56,152 bases of DNA from Gemmatimonadota bacterium (GCA_020351775.1 CP070666.1:4272821-4328972); one strand, 5' to 3'; counted from the first letter of the stretch, positions 33,116-42,627 are shown. The notes: generated from the letters alone by a model not told the origin. Made by a program: numbers and translations.

Positions 33116-34027
33116 GTGGCCTCGTATCACACCCCCGTCCTCCTCGATGAAATAGCTCAGCTGGCGCGCTGCAGCCACCGCATAGTCGATTGCACGGTGG
33201 GCGGCGGCGGGCACGCCGAGGCTCTGCTGCGCGACGGCGTGGAACTCTTGGCGATCGACCGCGATCCCATTGCACTGGCTGCGGCGCAGCAGAGGCTCGG
33301 CGCTAGAGTCATCCAATGGCTCAACCTCAACTTCTGCGACTCGCGGGCCCTCGCGGCCGTGGCCCGGTTCCGGCCCGACTTCATCCTGCTCGATCTAGGC
33401 GTGTCGGGGCACCAGCTGGATGAGGACCGGCGCGGGTTTTCGTTCCGGCCCGGAACGGCGCTGGATATGCGAATGACGCCAGGTGTGGGCCAGACCGCCG
33501 CCCAACTGTTGCGCAATTTGGACCAGACGCAGTTGGATCATATCTTCCGCGTATTCGGAGACGAGCGGCGATCTCAACGGCTCGCCGCGACGATCGTCCG
33601 GCGACGTCACTACTGCGACTTCGCCATCAGTGACGACCTGGTGAACGCTATCAGAGCTGCCTTGGGATCGCGCGCGGGCCCCGCGGACTTCGCCCGGCTG
33701 TTCCAGGCGGTCAGAATTGCCGTGAATGGTGAGCTTGAGGGGCTTGAGACTGCGCTTCCCTCGTTTGTGGACTCATTGGCCGGCAAAGGGGTGATTGCCG
33801 TCGTGAGTTATCACTCGGGCGAGGATCGGATAGTGAAGCACTGGTTCCGCGAGTGGGCCAAGCACTGTATCTGCCCACCGGGTGCCCTGGTGTGCCGCTG
33901 CCGGGGCAGGCCGCTGGGCGACATCGAGGCGCGCAAGCCGATCCGCCCGAGCGCGGCGGAGATCGTCGCCAATCCGCGCGCGCGGAGTGCCAAGCTGAGG
34001 GTCTTCCGCAAAGCAGATGAGAGTTAA
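33116..34027 (+). CDS. rsmH: 16S rRNA (cytosine-1402 N4)-methyltransferase RsmH
   Basis: This SAM-dependent methyltransferase, classic first or second gene of the dcw cluster, carries YHTPVLLDE at the N-terminus, SAM loop DCTVGGGGHAEALL, LLAIDRDPIAL, LLDLGVSGHQLDEDRRGFSF, and near the C-terminus YHSGEDRIVKHWF and CRCRGRPLG. The GTG start at 33116 gives 303 residues, the usual length; no clear ribosome-binding site is seen and the frame stays open upstream through the terminator hairpin to 33047. mraZ, the usual upstream regulator, is absent. The family normally has YHSLEDR at the C-terminal motif; here it is YHSGEDR. Confidence 0.96.
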   Translation: MASYHTPVLLDEIAQLARCSHRIVDCTVGGGGHAEALLRDGVELLAIDRDPIALAAAQQRLGARVIQWLNLNFCDSRALAAVARFRPDFILLDLGVSGHQLDEDRRGFSFRPGTALDMRMTPGVGQTAAQLLRNLDQTQLDHIFRVFGDERRSQRLAATIVRRRHYCDFAISDDLVNAIRAALGSRAGPADFARLFQAVRIAVNGELEGLETALPSFVDSLAGKGVIAVVSYHSGEDRIVKHWFREWAKHCICPPGALVCRCRGRPLGDIEARKPIRPSAAEIVANPRARSAKLRVFRKADES

Positions 34028-34304
34028 GGGAAGGATCTGGTTGGCTGGCTGGCTGGTATTCACGCTCGTCGTACTGGCGTGGGTGGTTACCAGAGACGCT
34101 GCCGGGTACGCCACCGCGCGCCACCTGGATTCGCTTCGGACGCGCAAGGCAGTGCTCCAGGCCCAACGGGCGGAGCTTATCCGCCAGGTGCGGCGAGCTG
34201 GGAGTAGAGCCGTGCTCGTACCACGAGCCCGGGAACTGGGTTTGCGCCCCGCCGCCGACAGCCAGATCATCATCCTGCGCCTGCCAGATCCCGAGAGGAA
34301 CTGA
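34017..34304 (+). CDS. ftsL: FtsL-like cell-division protein
   Basis: A 95-residue bitopic membrane protein with a short cytoplasmic tail, one membrane helix (WLAGWLVFTLVVLAWVV, about 8-24) and a periplasmic coiled-coil (about 35-65) ending in ARELGLRPAADSQIIILRL, the FtsL/DivIC-like tail. FtsL proteins are too divergent for sequence motifs; the call rests on length, topology and position between rsmH and ftsI. It overlaps rsmH by 11 bases. Confidence 0.82.
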   Translation: MRVKGRIWLAGWLVFTLVVLAWVVTRDAAGYATARHLDSLRTRKAVLQAQRAELIRQVRRAGSRAVLVPRARELGLRPAADSQIIILRLPDPERN

Positions 34305-34307
34305 CCC

Positions 34308-36248
34308 TTGGCCAAACCGGCAGTCCGCCTCGGGGCGGTTCGGCTCGCGTTCGCAATTGCAGTGGCAATCATCCTGGTTCGCGCTGCCGAGGTGCAGCTC
34401 GTCAAAGGAGCCCGCTACTCCGCTGCCGCGTCCAGCAGAACCGAGGAACGGACTCAGCCGGCTGCTCGGGGCACCATCTACGACCGCAACGGTGAGCCCC
34501 TGGCGCAGAGCGTAGCCCGGTATCACGTCGATGTGAGGTCCTCCCAGATCTCAGATTCGGTCAAGACGGTGATCGCCCGATTGCTGGTTCAGGATCTGGG
34601 TATCTCTCGGGCGCTGGTGCGCCGAGAGCTGCGAGAGCCCTACGGCTACTTCCACGGTCCGTATACGTCCATCCACGTGCAGCGGCTGCGGTCGGTACCC
34701 GGTGTCGACCTCAGGAGCAGTGGGCTCGGACGATTCTATCCCAACGGCAGTCTGGCTCGCGAAGTCCTGGGCCTGGTCGGCGCTGACGGAAAGGGAGCGA
34801 GTGGACTCGAACGCAGGTTCGACTCGATCCTCACGGGTATTCCTGGTAGCGACGTGGTGAGAAAAGATCTGGGGGGCGGCGTATATGAGTCGCCCAACCG
34901 GCGGGGACCCCTGCCGGTCCCCGGCCACGATTTGTTTCTCACACTCGATGCCGGCCTGCAAGAGATAGTCGAGAACGCTCTGGACGATGCGTTGCAGCAG
35001 TTTGATGCCGAGAGCGGTGACGTGGTGGTACTGGAGCCCAGGACGGGGGAGGTACTGGCTCTGGCATCGCGCACTGCTACGGGTGGAGAGACCACGGCCG
35101 CGCTGACGCATCCGTTCGAGCCCGGGTCGACCGCGAAGGTGTTCGCCGCAGCCGCACTGTTGTTGGGAGGGCACGCGCGCTGGAATGACTCGGTGTGGGC
35201 TGAACGGGGTGTGTGGCATACGGAACACCGAACCATTGAGGATGAAAAGCCCTATGGCTACTTGACGCTGCGACAGGTGATCGAACGATCGAGCAACATA
35301 GGAATCGTGAAGTTCGCCCGCCTGTTGAACTCGGAAGAGCAATACCTGATGCTGCGCGATTTCGGGCTCGGCAGCCGTACCGGAATCGAGTTCCCGAGCG
35401 AAGCCGAAGGTAGACTGGCCCGTCCCCACACTTGGAGCGGCATATCCGGCGAGAGCATGGCCTTGGGCTACGAACTCTCGGTGACGCCGCTGCAGTTGGC
35501 GCAGGCCTACGCCGCAATTGCGAATGATGGTGTGATGATGCGGCCAACACTCGTTCGAACAATCGTCACAGCGGAGGGCGAGACCGTCTACCGCCATGTC
35601 CCGGAGCCCGTGCGGCGTGTCGTGCCGTCAAACCTGGCTCGCGAGCTACGCGAGGCTTTGCGGGGCGTCGTGTTCGAAGGCGGTACCGGCGAGCGGGCAG
35701 CGCTGGAAGGATACGAGGTGGCGGGAAAGACCGGCACCGCCAGACGAGCGAGCGAGGGCGGCTATCTGGATGGGTCCTACACGACGAGTTTCACATCTCT
35801 ATTTCCAGCCGTGGATCCGCAGATCGTCATGGTGGTCAAACTGGACGAACCCAAGGATGAGGCGTTTGCAGCCGCAACTGCCGCGCCCATCACGAAAGCG
35901 GTGTTGGAGCAGTTGCTTGCCTCTGAGACGGGCGCCCTCGAACGTGCCCGACTGGCGGCCAACACCAGTCCCGAACCCCGAGATCCGCCGGAGCATGGCG
36001 CGGTCACCCGGGTCTTTCTGCCGTGGCCACCGGAAACTGCAGCGGGCTCGACCGACGAATCGTGCGCCGTGCCCGATGTACGGGGGCTCTCTCTCCGTGC
36101 GGCCGCGAACGAACTCCACGTGCTGGGCTTGCGGATGCGGTCGACTGGACGAGGTACGGTCAGAGCCACCGATCCTGCACCCGGCACAATCGTACCGAGG
36201 GGCACATGGGTGCAGGTCACGGCGGGAGATCGAGGAAGCCACAGGTGA
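34308..36248 (+). CDS. ftsI: Septal penicillin-binding protein 3 (FtsI) with C-terminal PASTA domain
   Basis: This class B transpeptidase cross-links septal peptidoglycan. N-terminal membrane helix (about 9-24), dimerisation domain (RGTIYDRNGEPLA at 54-66, then GLERRFDSIL), transpeptidase domain with SxxK (S274-TAK in FEPGSTAKVF), SSN (328-330) and KTGT (474-477). A single PASTA domain closes the protein (about 585-645; VPDVRGLSLRAAANELHVLG). PASTA domains are commonest in Gram-positive PBPs but also occur in some Gram-negative phyla. The TTG start is supported by GAGAGGAA eight bases upstream. The stop overlaps the murE GTG. Confidence 0.95.
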   Translation: MAKPAVRLGAVRLAFAIAVAIILVRAAEVQLVKGARYSAAASSRTEERTQPAARGTIYDRNGEPLAQSVARYHVDVRSSQISDSVKTVIARLLVQDLGISRALVRRELREPYGYFHGPYTSIHVQRLRSVPGVDLRSSGLGRFYPNGSLAREVLGLVGADGKGASGLERRFDSILTGIPGSDVVRKDLGGGVYESPNRRGPLPVPGHDLFLTLDAGLQEIVENALDDALQQFDAESGDVVVLEPRTGEVLALASRTATGGETTAALTHPFEPGSTAKVFAAAALLLGGHARWNDSVWAERGVWHTEHRTIEDEKPYGYLTLRQVIERSSNIGIVKFARLLNSEEQYLMLRDFGLGSRTGIEFPSEAEGRLARPHTWSGISGESMALGYELSVTPLQLAQAYAAIANDGVMMRPTLVRTIVTAEGETVYRHVPEPVRRVVPSNLARELREALRGVVFEGGTGERAALEGYEVAGKTGTARRASEGGYLDGSYTTSFTSLFPAVDPQIVMVVKLDEPKDEAFAAATAAPITKAVLEQLLASETGALERARLAANTSPEPRDPPEHGAVTRVFLPWPPETAAGSTDESCAVPDVRGLSLRAAANELHVLGLRMRSTGRGTVRATDPAPGTIVPRGTWVQVTAGDRGSHR

Positions 36249-37705
36249 TTCGTCTGGCCGATATCGGTGCCGCTCTGCAGTCCGCGGGCCTGCTGGTTGA
36301 GGCGCCGGCAGTGGACGCACCGGTGGCCGCCGTGGTAGAGGATTCCCACAAGGTGGTACCTGGGGCCCTGTTTTGTGCCATCGAGGGCACCGTGGCGGAC
36401 GGGCATGACTTCGTTGGGGAAGCGGCTGATCGTGGGGCGGTCGCCGCACTGGTTGCTCGCCCCGTTGGCCTGCCCTTACCGCAGGTGGTGGTTCGAGAAT
36501 CCCGTTGGGCCGCCGGAATAGCGGCGCGGGAGTTCTTCGGATCTCCCGCCGCTGGAATGATCCTGATCGGGGTCACCGGCACGAACGGCAAATCGACTAC
36601 AGTCTCGATCATCCGCCATCTCCTGAACCAGGAGGGGTCGGCGAGTTCGGTAGGTACGCTCGGCGCGATAGATGCTCGGGGCGACAAGCTCGCGGGGTAT
36701 GGCTCGCTCACAACGCCGGGCCCGGTCGAGTTCCAGTCAGTGCTTGCAACCCTAGCGAGCCGTGGCGTGACGCACGTAGCGGTAGAAGCGTCCTCGCACG
36801 GCCTCCATCAGGAGCGGCTCCGCTCCGTCTCGTTCAGTGCGGCGGTGTACACCAACCTCACACACGAGCATCTGGACTATCATCCAGATCTGCAGGCGTA
36901 CGCGGCCGCCAAGATGAAGTTGTCGGATCTGGTCGAACCGGATGGGATCGAAGTGGTCAACGCCGACGACCGAACGTGGGCTGCGCTGCCGCAGCGAACC
37001 GATGTACGCCGGCTGTGGTATGGTCGCGGCTCCAACGTGACGGTGCGCGCAGCCGGCGAGCGGCTCTCCGAATCAGGTGCCAGCTGCGTACTGCAGTTCG
37101 GGCAGGAAAGCCACGAGGTAACGCTCCCGCTGCTGGGCGAGTACAACGTTACCAACGCGCTGGCCGCAGCGGCCACCGTATGGGGCCTGGGCTACGATCC
37201 GGCTGTGATCGTGAAGCGACTACGTGATACACCGCAGGTCCCGGGACGGATGGAACAGCTCGCCGCCGGTCCCTTCACTGTCTTGCGTGACTACGCCCAC
37301 ACTCCGGACGGTTTCGAGCGTGCAATTACGACGATCAAATCGATCACTCCGGGGCGTCTCTATGTGCTGTTCGGTTGCGGCGGTGACCGCGATAGCGACA
37401 AGCGCCCGGTCATGGGTAGTATCGCCGCCCACCTGGCCGATCTCGTGATTCTCACAGACGACAATCCCAGGACCGAGGACCCGCAGCGAATCCTTGACGA
37501 CATCAAGCGTGGGCTCGGGTCGGCAGACCATCTCACGATCGCCGACAGGGAACAAGCAATTCACCAGGTGGTCGCCTTGCTTCAACCGGGTGACTGCCTG
37601 CTCCTGCTCGGTAAGGGCCATGAAACCTATCAGATCTACGGCACGGAGAAGCAGCCGTTCGATGAGCGGGCTATCGTCCAGGCTGCAATGCGGGAGAGGG
37701 TGTGA
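36245..37705 (+). CDS. murE: UDP-MurNAc-L-Ala-D-Glu:meso-diaminopimelate ligase
   Basis: This cytoplasmic ATP-dependent amino-acid ligase adds the third residue of the stem peptide. ATP loop GVTGTNGKSTT, the MurE block TTPGPVEFQ, VAVEASSHGLHQERL, NLTHEHLDYH, and the carbamylated-lysine region YAAAKMKL. The DNPR motif (406-409) specifies meso-diaminopimelate rather than lysine. Its 486 residues are normal. The GTG start overlaps the ftsI stop by four bases; an open frame reaching further upstream into ftsI is an artefact. Confidence 0.97.
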   Translation: MIRLADIGAALQSAGLLVEAPAVDAPVAAVVEDSHKVVPGALFCAIEGTVADGHDFVGEAADRGAVAALVARPVGLPLPQVVVRESRWAAGIAAREFFGSPAAGMILIGVTGTNGKSTTVSIIRHLLNQEGSASSVGTLGAIDARGDKLAGYGSLTTPGPVEFQSVLATLASRGVTHVAVEASSHGLHQERLRSVSFSAAVYTNLTHEHLDYHPDLQAYAAAKMKLSDLVEPDGIEVVNADDRTWAALPQRTDVRRLWYGRGSNVTVRAAGERLSESGASCVLQFGQESHEVTLPLLGEYNVTNALAAAATVWGLGYDPAVIVKRLRDTPQVPGRMEQLAAGPFTVLRDYAHTPDGFERAITTIKSITPGRLYVLFGCGGDRDSDKRPVMGSIAAHLADLVILTDDNPRTEDPQRILDDIKRGLGSADHLTIADREQAIHQVVALLQPGDCLLLLGKGHETYQIYGTEKQPFDERAIVQAAMRERV

Positions 37706-39066
37706 ATCGCTGGACCTCACGGCAGGTGGCCCGCGTGCTTGGCCTCGCCAACGTACCGGAGATGGAGTTCCGCTCCGTGCAGACCGACTCTCGTTCGCTG
37801 GAGCCCGGTTCACTGTTCGTAGCGCTGGTTGGCGATCGATTCGACGGGCATGACTTCCTACTGCAAGCCAGACAGGCCGGCGCGACGGGTGCGGTTGTCA
37901 GGCATGGTACACCACCTGTTGCTGGCCTGCAGATGTTCGAGGTGGACGACCCGCTCGCGGCATTGGGAGAGCTCGCGCACGATCGGAGGTCGGAGATCAC
38001 GGGGCCCGTTGTCGCAGTCACGGGTACCAACGGCAAGACCTCGGTCAAGGAGATGCTCGCCAGCGCGCTGAGCACGCGGTGGGAAGTCCACGCGACACGC
38101 GCGAACCTGAACAATTTGGTGGGTGTGCCATTGACTATTCTTACGGCCCCGCCAACGTGCCAGGCGCTGGTTGTGGAGGCTGGCGCCAGCGAGCCGGGTG
38201 AGATCGGGCGGCTGCGCTCGATAGTCGAACCCACGCTGGCGGTGATCACCAACGTGGCGCAGGGTCACCTGTCCGGCTTCGGTTCTTTGGAGGGCGTGAT
38301 GCAGGAGAAGCTCGCACTAGCCGAGGGCGTGCCGCTCGCGGTAGTGGGAACCGATCCACCTGCGCTGGCCCGGCAAGCGCGACGTATTGCCGACCGTGTG
38401 ATCGTAGCAGGATTTGGCGCAGACGCTGATGTCAGGCCCGATCGAGCCGGGCTCGATGGCGGCGGCCGCGGGTGGCTCACTCTTGGGAACACGCGTATCG
38501 AGCTGCCACTACTCGGTCGCCACCAGCTCTACAATGCGATGTTGGCGCTAGCTGTGGCCCAGGAACTCGCGCTGGATATGGCGGCGGTGGCAGGCTCGCT
38601 GCGCACGGTTTCGCTGCCGCCGGGCCGCTGTGAGGTGGTGAAGGTTGGCGACATGGTAATAATACAGGACACGTACAACGCCAACCCGGGTTCGTTGCGG
38701 GCTCTGCTGGAGACGGCGACGGGGCTCAGACAGGACCGTCCGCTAGTGGTCATGTTGGGAACGATGTTGGAACTCGGGCGCGATAGCGCCGCACTTCATG
38801 CGGCGATGGCGGACGCGGTGCTTGCCGCCGAGCCGCATCTGATAGCCGCGCTGGGGGAGTTCGCGGCGGCGTTCGAGCGGCACCGGGCGAGGCTGGGTGA
38901 TCGGCTGCTGCTGGGTGAAGATCCCGATACGCTGGGCCGGGCGCTGGCGCAGCGATTGAAAGGCAACGAGTTGGTGCTGGTGAAGGGCTCGCGAGGCGTG
39001 CGCATGGAGCGCGCCATTCCCCACTTACTTGAGGACGAAGAGGCGCATTGCTCTACCACCTCCTGA
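37702..39066 (+). CDS. murF: UDP-MurNAc-tripeptide:D-Ala-D-Ala ligase
   Basis: This last cytoplasmic Mur ligase adds D-Ala-D-Ala. ATP loop AVTGTNGKTSVKEM, LNNLVGVPLT, QGHLSGFGSLEGV, QDTYNANPGSLRALLE and VLVKGSRGVRMER all match MurF. Its 454 residues are normal. GTG overlaps murE (GTGA); the 3' end overlaps mraY by 19 bases. D-Ala-D-Ala ligase (ddl) itself is not in the cluster. Confidence 0.97.
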   Translation: MNRWTSRQVARVLGLANVPEMEFRSVQTDSRSLEPGSLFVALVGDRFDGHDFLLQARQAGATGAVVRHGTPPVAGLQMFEVDDPLAALGELAHDRRSEITGPVVAVTGTNGKTSVKEMLASALSTRWEVHATRANLNNLVGVPLTILTAPPTCQALVVEAGASEPGEIGRLRSIVEPTLAVITNVAQGHLSGFGSLEGVMQEKLALAEGVPLAVVGTDPPALARQARRIADRVIVAGFGADADVRPDRAGLDGGGRGWLTLGNTRIELPLLGRHQLYNAMLALAVAQELALDMAAVAGSLRTVSLPPGRCEVVKVGDMVIIQDTYNANPGSLRALLETATGLRQDRPLVVMLGTMLELGRDSAALHAAMADAVLAAEPHLIAALGEFAAAFERHRARLGDRLLLGEDPDTLGRALAQRLKGNELVLVKGSRGVRMERAIPHLLEDEEAHCSTTS

Positions 39067-40169
39067 CACCACTGAGCTCGGAGTTCTTCGGGTTCAATGT
39101 GTTCAACTACATCTCGTTCCGCGCCGCGGGAGCAACGGTTACCGCGATCTTGCTGGCGTTCGTCGTGGGGCCGATCGTGATCCGTCAACTCAGAGAGAAG
39201 GGGATCGGTCAGATCGTGAGACCTGACGGTCCGTCATCCCACCAATCTAAGCGCGGCACACCTACGATGGGTGGAATCATTCTGCTGATTTGCACGATAG
39301 TGCCCACTCTGTTGTGGGCTCGACTGGACAGTCGGTATGTGCTCGTGGCTGCTGTGGCAACCCTATGGATGGGGTCCATTGGGTTCGTAGACGACTACCT
39401 TAAGGTCGTGCAAGGCAAGTCACGTGGGCTGGTCGCGCGGCACAAGCTCGCCGGTCAGGTGACCTTCGGCATTGCACTTGGTTCGTATCTGTTGCTGTGG
39501 CCCATGTCGCACGAGCTTCCGGCGCCGTCGACCACTCTGCCGTTCTTCAAATACGTGCTGGTTGTGATGGCACCTTTGGCCTACATAGCGTTCGTGACGT
39601 TCGTGGTGACGGGTTCCAGCAACTCGGTCAACCTGACTGACGGATTGGATGGCCTGGCCGCCGGGCTGACCATGATCGCCGCAGCCGCGTTTGCCGTCTT
39701 TGCCTACATCTTTGGCCGGTTTGACTATTCCGACTACTTGCTGGTGTATCACCTACCCGGTTCCGGGGAACTGGCGATCTTCTGCGCCAGCCTGATGGGA
39801 GCCGCACTTGGGTTTCTGTGGTACAATGCGCACCCGTCCGAGATCTTCATGGGCGATACCGGTAGCCTTGCCATCGGCGGTGCATTCGGAACGGTGGCCA
39901 TCTTGCTGAAGTCCGAGTTCCTGCTGCTGCTGATCGGCGGTGTGTTCGTAGCCGAGGTTGTGTCGGTAATCGTTCAGACCACAGTATTTCGTTGGCGCAA
40001 GGCACGCCGGGGGCGGGAGTATGCCCGACAACATCGCGTGTTCCGCATGGCGCCGCTGCACCATCACTTCGAGCAGTTGGGCTGGCCCGAATCGAAGGTG
40101 GTGACACGGTTCTATATAATCGCTGTGATGTGCGCTCTGATGGCGCTGGCGACGCTCAAGATAAGATGA
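39048..40169 (+). CDS. mraY: Phospho-MurNAc-pentapeptide transferase
   Basis: This ten-helix membrane enzyme transfers phospho-MurNAc-pentapeptide to undecaprenyl phosphate, forming lipid I. Motifs: TPTMGGI, FVDDYLKVVQGKSRGL (catalytic acidic pair), NLTDGLDGLAAG, GDTGSLAIGG and PLHHHFEQLGWPE. The 373-residue length and the MLYHLLTP start fit the family. TTG start, with GAGGACGAAGAGG as a plausible ribosome-binding site, lies inside the end of murF. Confidence 0.97.
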   Translation: MLYHLLTPLSSEFFGFNVFNYISFRAAGATVTAILLAFVVGPIVIRQLREKGIGQIVRPDGPSSHQSKRGTPTMGGIILLICTIVPTLLWARLDSRYVLVAAVATLWMGSIGFVDDYLKVVQGKSRGLVARHKLAGQVTFGIALGSYLLLWPMSHELPAPSTTLPFFKYVLVVMAPLAYIAFVTFVVTGSSNSVNLTDGLDGLAAGLTMIAAAAFAVFAYIFGRFDYSDYLLVYHLPGSGELAIFCASLMGAALGFLWYNAHPSEIFMGDTGSLAIGGAFGTVAILLKSEFLLLLIGGVFVAEVVSVIVQTTVFRWRKARRGREYARQHRVFRMAPLHHHFEQLGWPESKVVTRFYIIAVMCALMALATLKIR

Positions 40170-41509
40170 TCCCGCATCCGTGGCGCGACGGAGAGGTTGC
40201 TGTCATTGGCTTGGGTCGCAGTGGAGCTGCGGCTGCCAGATTCCTCGGGGCAAACGGAGTCGAGGTGTACGCGTCCGACGTGGCAGATACCCCGGCACTG
40301 CGCCAAACAGCAAAACAACTGGCGGACCCGAACGTGACCGTTCAAGTAGGCCACCACGATCTGGCCCGCATTGCGCGAGCAGTTGCCGTCATCGCGTCGC
40401 CGGGGGTGCCGCCCGATGCAGCCCCGCTCGCTGCAGCGCGCGAGGCGGGCGTGCAGATCCTCGCCGAGCTGGATCTTGCCGCGATGATACTGAAACAAAC
40501 ACGGCTCATCGTCATCACCGGGACCAACGGCAAGACGACGACGACGGCTCTCGTAGCTCACATCCTGGCCGAGGCCGGCGAACGAAAAGTAGCGGCAGGA
40601 AACATCGGACTCCCGTTGATCGAGATCGCTGCGGATTCAGCGCATCCCGAGTGGTTGGCCGTAGAGGCATCGTCGTTCCAGCTGCACGATGCGCCGCACC
40701 TGAATCCGGCAATTGGCGTGGTGACCAATCTCTCGCCAGATCACCTTGATCGCTATCCTGATAAAGCCGCTTATTACGCTGATAAGCGTAACCTTTTTCG
40801 CAACGCTGATGCCGGGTCCATCTGGGTGCTGAACGGCGACGATACCGCCGTGCTACAGCTAGCAGAGGGTGCCTCCGGGTCGCACAGGCACTGGCGCATC
40901 GGCCGGCCGGCTGATGCGTCATATGACTCTGAAGCCGAGCAGCTGGTGCTCGAAGATGAGCCGTTGCTGGAGCGAGCGGAACTGCAGCTACTGGGTGATC
41001 ACAATGTCGGCAACGCATTGGCGGCCGTCTTGGCCGCTTCATCTGCGGGTGTCGACCGAGATTGTATCGTGCGAGGGCTGCGCTCGTTCCAACCCTTAGC
41101 ACATCGCCTGGAACCGATCCGTGAGGTCGGCGGTGTTCTGTGGATCAACGACTCCAAGGCCACCAACGTGTCGTCTGCAGCCGCTGCGCTCCAAGCCATG
41201 ACACGCCGCTTCGTTTGGATCGTCGGCGGGCGGCCCAAGGGAGACGACTTCGCGCCGCTCGCGCGAGCGTTGCAACGCTGTCGCCTCGCGATAGCCTACG
41301 GTGAGGCGCGCGAAACAGTTGCCGCGGCGTTGGCCGCGGCCGCCTCCGTTGCCACGTCGGAGCGATTCGCTGACGCGGTTGGGCGGGCACGGCGGGAAGC
41401 CCGAGCCGGTGAGGCGGTGTTGCTCTCACCGGCGTGCGCCAGCTTCGATCAGTTCGACAACTACGAGCAGCGAGGGGACACGTTTCGCCGTCTGGTGGAG
41501 GAGATGTGA
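40166..41509 (+). CDS. murD: UDP-MurNAc-L-alanine:D-glutamate ligase
   Basis: It adds D-Glu to UDP-MurNAc-L-Ala. N-terminal Rossmann domain (VAVIGLGRSGAAAARFL), ATP loop VITGTNGKTTTTALV, EASSFQLH, TNLSPDHLDRY, and the carbamylated lysine region AAYYADKRNLF; C-terminal INDSKATN and SPACASFDQFDNYEQRGDTF are diagnostic for MurD. ATG at 40166 overlaps mraY (ATGA), giving 447 residues; an open frame back to 39992 is spurious. Confidence 0.97.
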   Translation: MIPHPWRDGEVAVIGLGRSGAAAARFLGANGVEVYASDVADTPALRQTAKQLADPNVTVQVGHHDLARIARAVAVIASPGVPPDAAPLAAAREAGVQILAELDLAAMILKQTRLIVITGTNGKTTTTALVAHILAEAGERKVAAGNIGLPLIEIAADSAHPEWLAVEASSFQLHDAPHLNPAIGVVTNLSPDHLDRYPDKAAYYADKRNLFRNADAGSIWVLNGDDTAVLQLAEGASGSHRHWRIGRPADASYDSEAEQLVLEDEPLLERAELQLLGDHNVGNALAAVLAASSAGVDRDCIVRGLRSFQPLAHRLEPIREVGGVLWINDSKATNVSSAAAALQAMTRRFVWIVGGRPKGDDFAPLARALQRCRLAIAYGEARETVAAALAAAASVATSERFADAVGRARREARAGEAVLLSPACASFDQFDNYEQRGDTFRRLVEEM

Positions 41510-42627
41510 GCCAGTCGCTGCCGAGCGCTGCGGGCCCGTGGGAGACACGCCTCTTCGGCATTGTGGTGGTGGCGCTGGTGGCCTTCGGAGTGGTGGCGAT
41601 CTACAGCGCATCCAGCGTATTGCACAACTCCAGTTTTGCAGTGCGCCAACTGATCGGTGCGTGCTTGGGTGTCGTTGTGATGCTGGTTGCTACTAGAATC
41701 GACTACCATGTCTGGCGCGACAGTGCTTGGCCGATGTTGGGTGCCGCGGCGCTGCTTCTGTTGATCCTCCTGCTGCCGTTCATGGGTTTCCTGACGCACA
41801 CCGTAAAGGGAGCAACCAGGTGGCTGCAGGTTGGCTCGGTGCAGTTTCAGCCGTCCGAGCTCGCCAAGTTCGCGGTGATCGTGTGGACCGCGATGCTGGC
41901 CGCCAAGAAGGGCACTGCCGTGCGGGACCTCAAACGGGGAGTGCTGCCATTCATCGTCATAGTGCTCCCGGTGAGTGGCTTGGTTCTCCTGGAGCCGGAT
42001 CTCTCCACCGCATGTCTCCTGCTTCTGCTGGCCGGCATAGTGCTGTTCACGGCGGGCGCCAAGATCGGCCACTTTCTGCTCGTTGGCTTGGTGGCCATCC
42101 CATTTTTGGGGGGATCCGTTGCCACGGCACACTACCAGTTGCAGCGTATGCTGTCATTCCTGAGCCCCGGGGAAAACCTCCAGGCCGGCAATTGGCAGAT
42201 CCAGCAGTCTCTCACTGGGTTCGGGTCCGGCCGGCTGTTCGGCGTGGGGTTTGGCAGGGGTTCACAGAAGCTGGGCTATCTGCCGGAGGCACACTCCGAT
42301 TTCATATACTCCACCATCGGTGAGGAATGGGGTTTCCTGGGGGCCGCCACGATTGTGTTGCTCTATTGGCTCCTGGTATCGCTTGGCTTCAGGGTCGCCC
42401 GCACCGCGCCCGATCGGTTCGGGATGCTGCTCGCGACAGGGATAACCGCGCTCATCGGGGTCACGGCTCTGACCCACATCGCTGTGAACCTCGCGCTGCT
42501 ACCGTCGACCGGATTGCCATTGCCGTTCCTATCTGATGGTCGGTCGAACCTCGTGATATCGCTCCTGGCTGCCGGCGTTCTCATCAACATTGGCAACTGC
42601 CGCTTACGTTCCGGAAAGCGGCGATGA
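41506..42627 (+). CDS. ftsW: SEDS glycosyltransferase FtsW
   Basis: This polytopic membrane enzyme polymerises lipid II at the septum with FtsI. Ten membrane helices are expected in 373 residues. Family blocks: YSASSV, GATRWLQVGSVQFQPSELAK, LEPDLSTA and the catalytic EAHSDFIYSTIGEEWGF (Asp in HSDF). The motif after the last periplasmic loop, usually PFxSYGGSS, reads PFLSDGRSN at about 340-348. GTG start overlaps murD by four bases. Placement between murD and murG supports FtsW over RodA. Confidence 0.95.
   Translation: MSQSLPSAAGPWETRLFGIVVVALVAFGVVAIYSASSVLHNSSFAVRQLIGACLGVVVMLVATRIDYHVWRDSAWPMLGAAALLLLILLLPFMGFLTHTVKGATRWLQVGSVQFQPSELAKFAVIVWTAMLAAKKGTAVRDLKRGVLPFIVIVLPVSGLVLLEPDLSTACLLLLLAGIVLFTAGAKIGHFLLVGLVAIPFLGGSVATAHYQLQRMLSFLSPGENLQAGNWQIQQSLTGFGSGRLFGVGFGRGSQKLGYLPEAHSDFIYSTIGEEWGFLGAATIVLLYWLLVSLGFRVARTAPDRFGMLLATGITALIGVTALTHIAVNLALLPSTGLPLPFLSDGRSNLVISLLAAGVLINIGNCRLRSGKRR

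Noticed and set aside
34551-35597. Reverse-strand open frame of 348 codons opposite ftsI
   Set aside because: Overlaps the intact ftsI catalytic region; no promoter, ribosome site or family signature.
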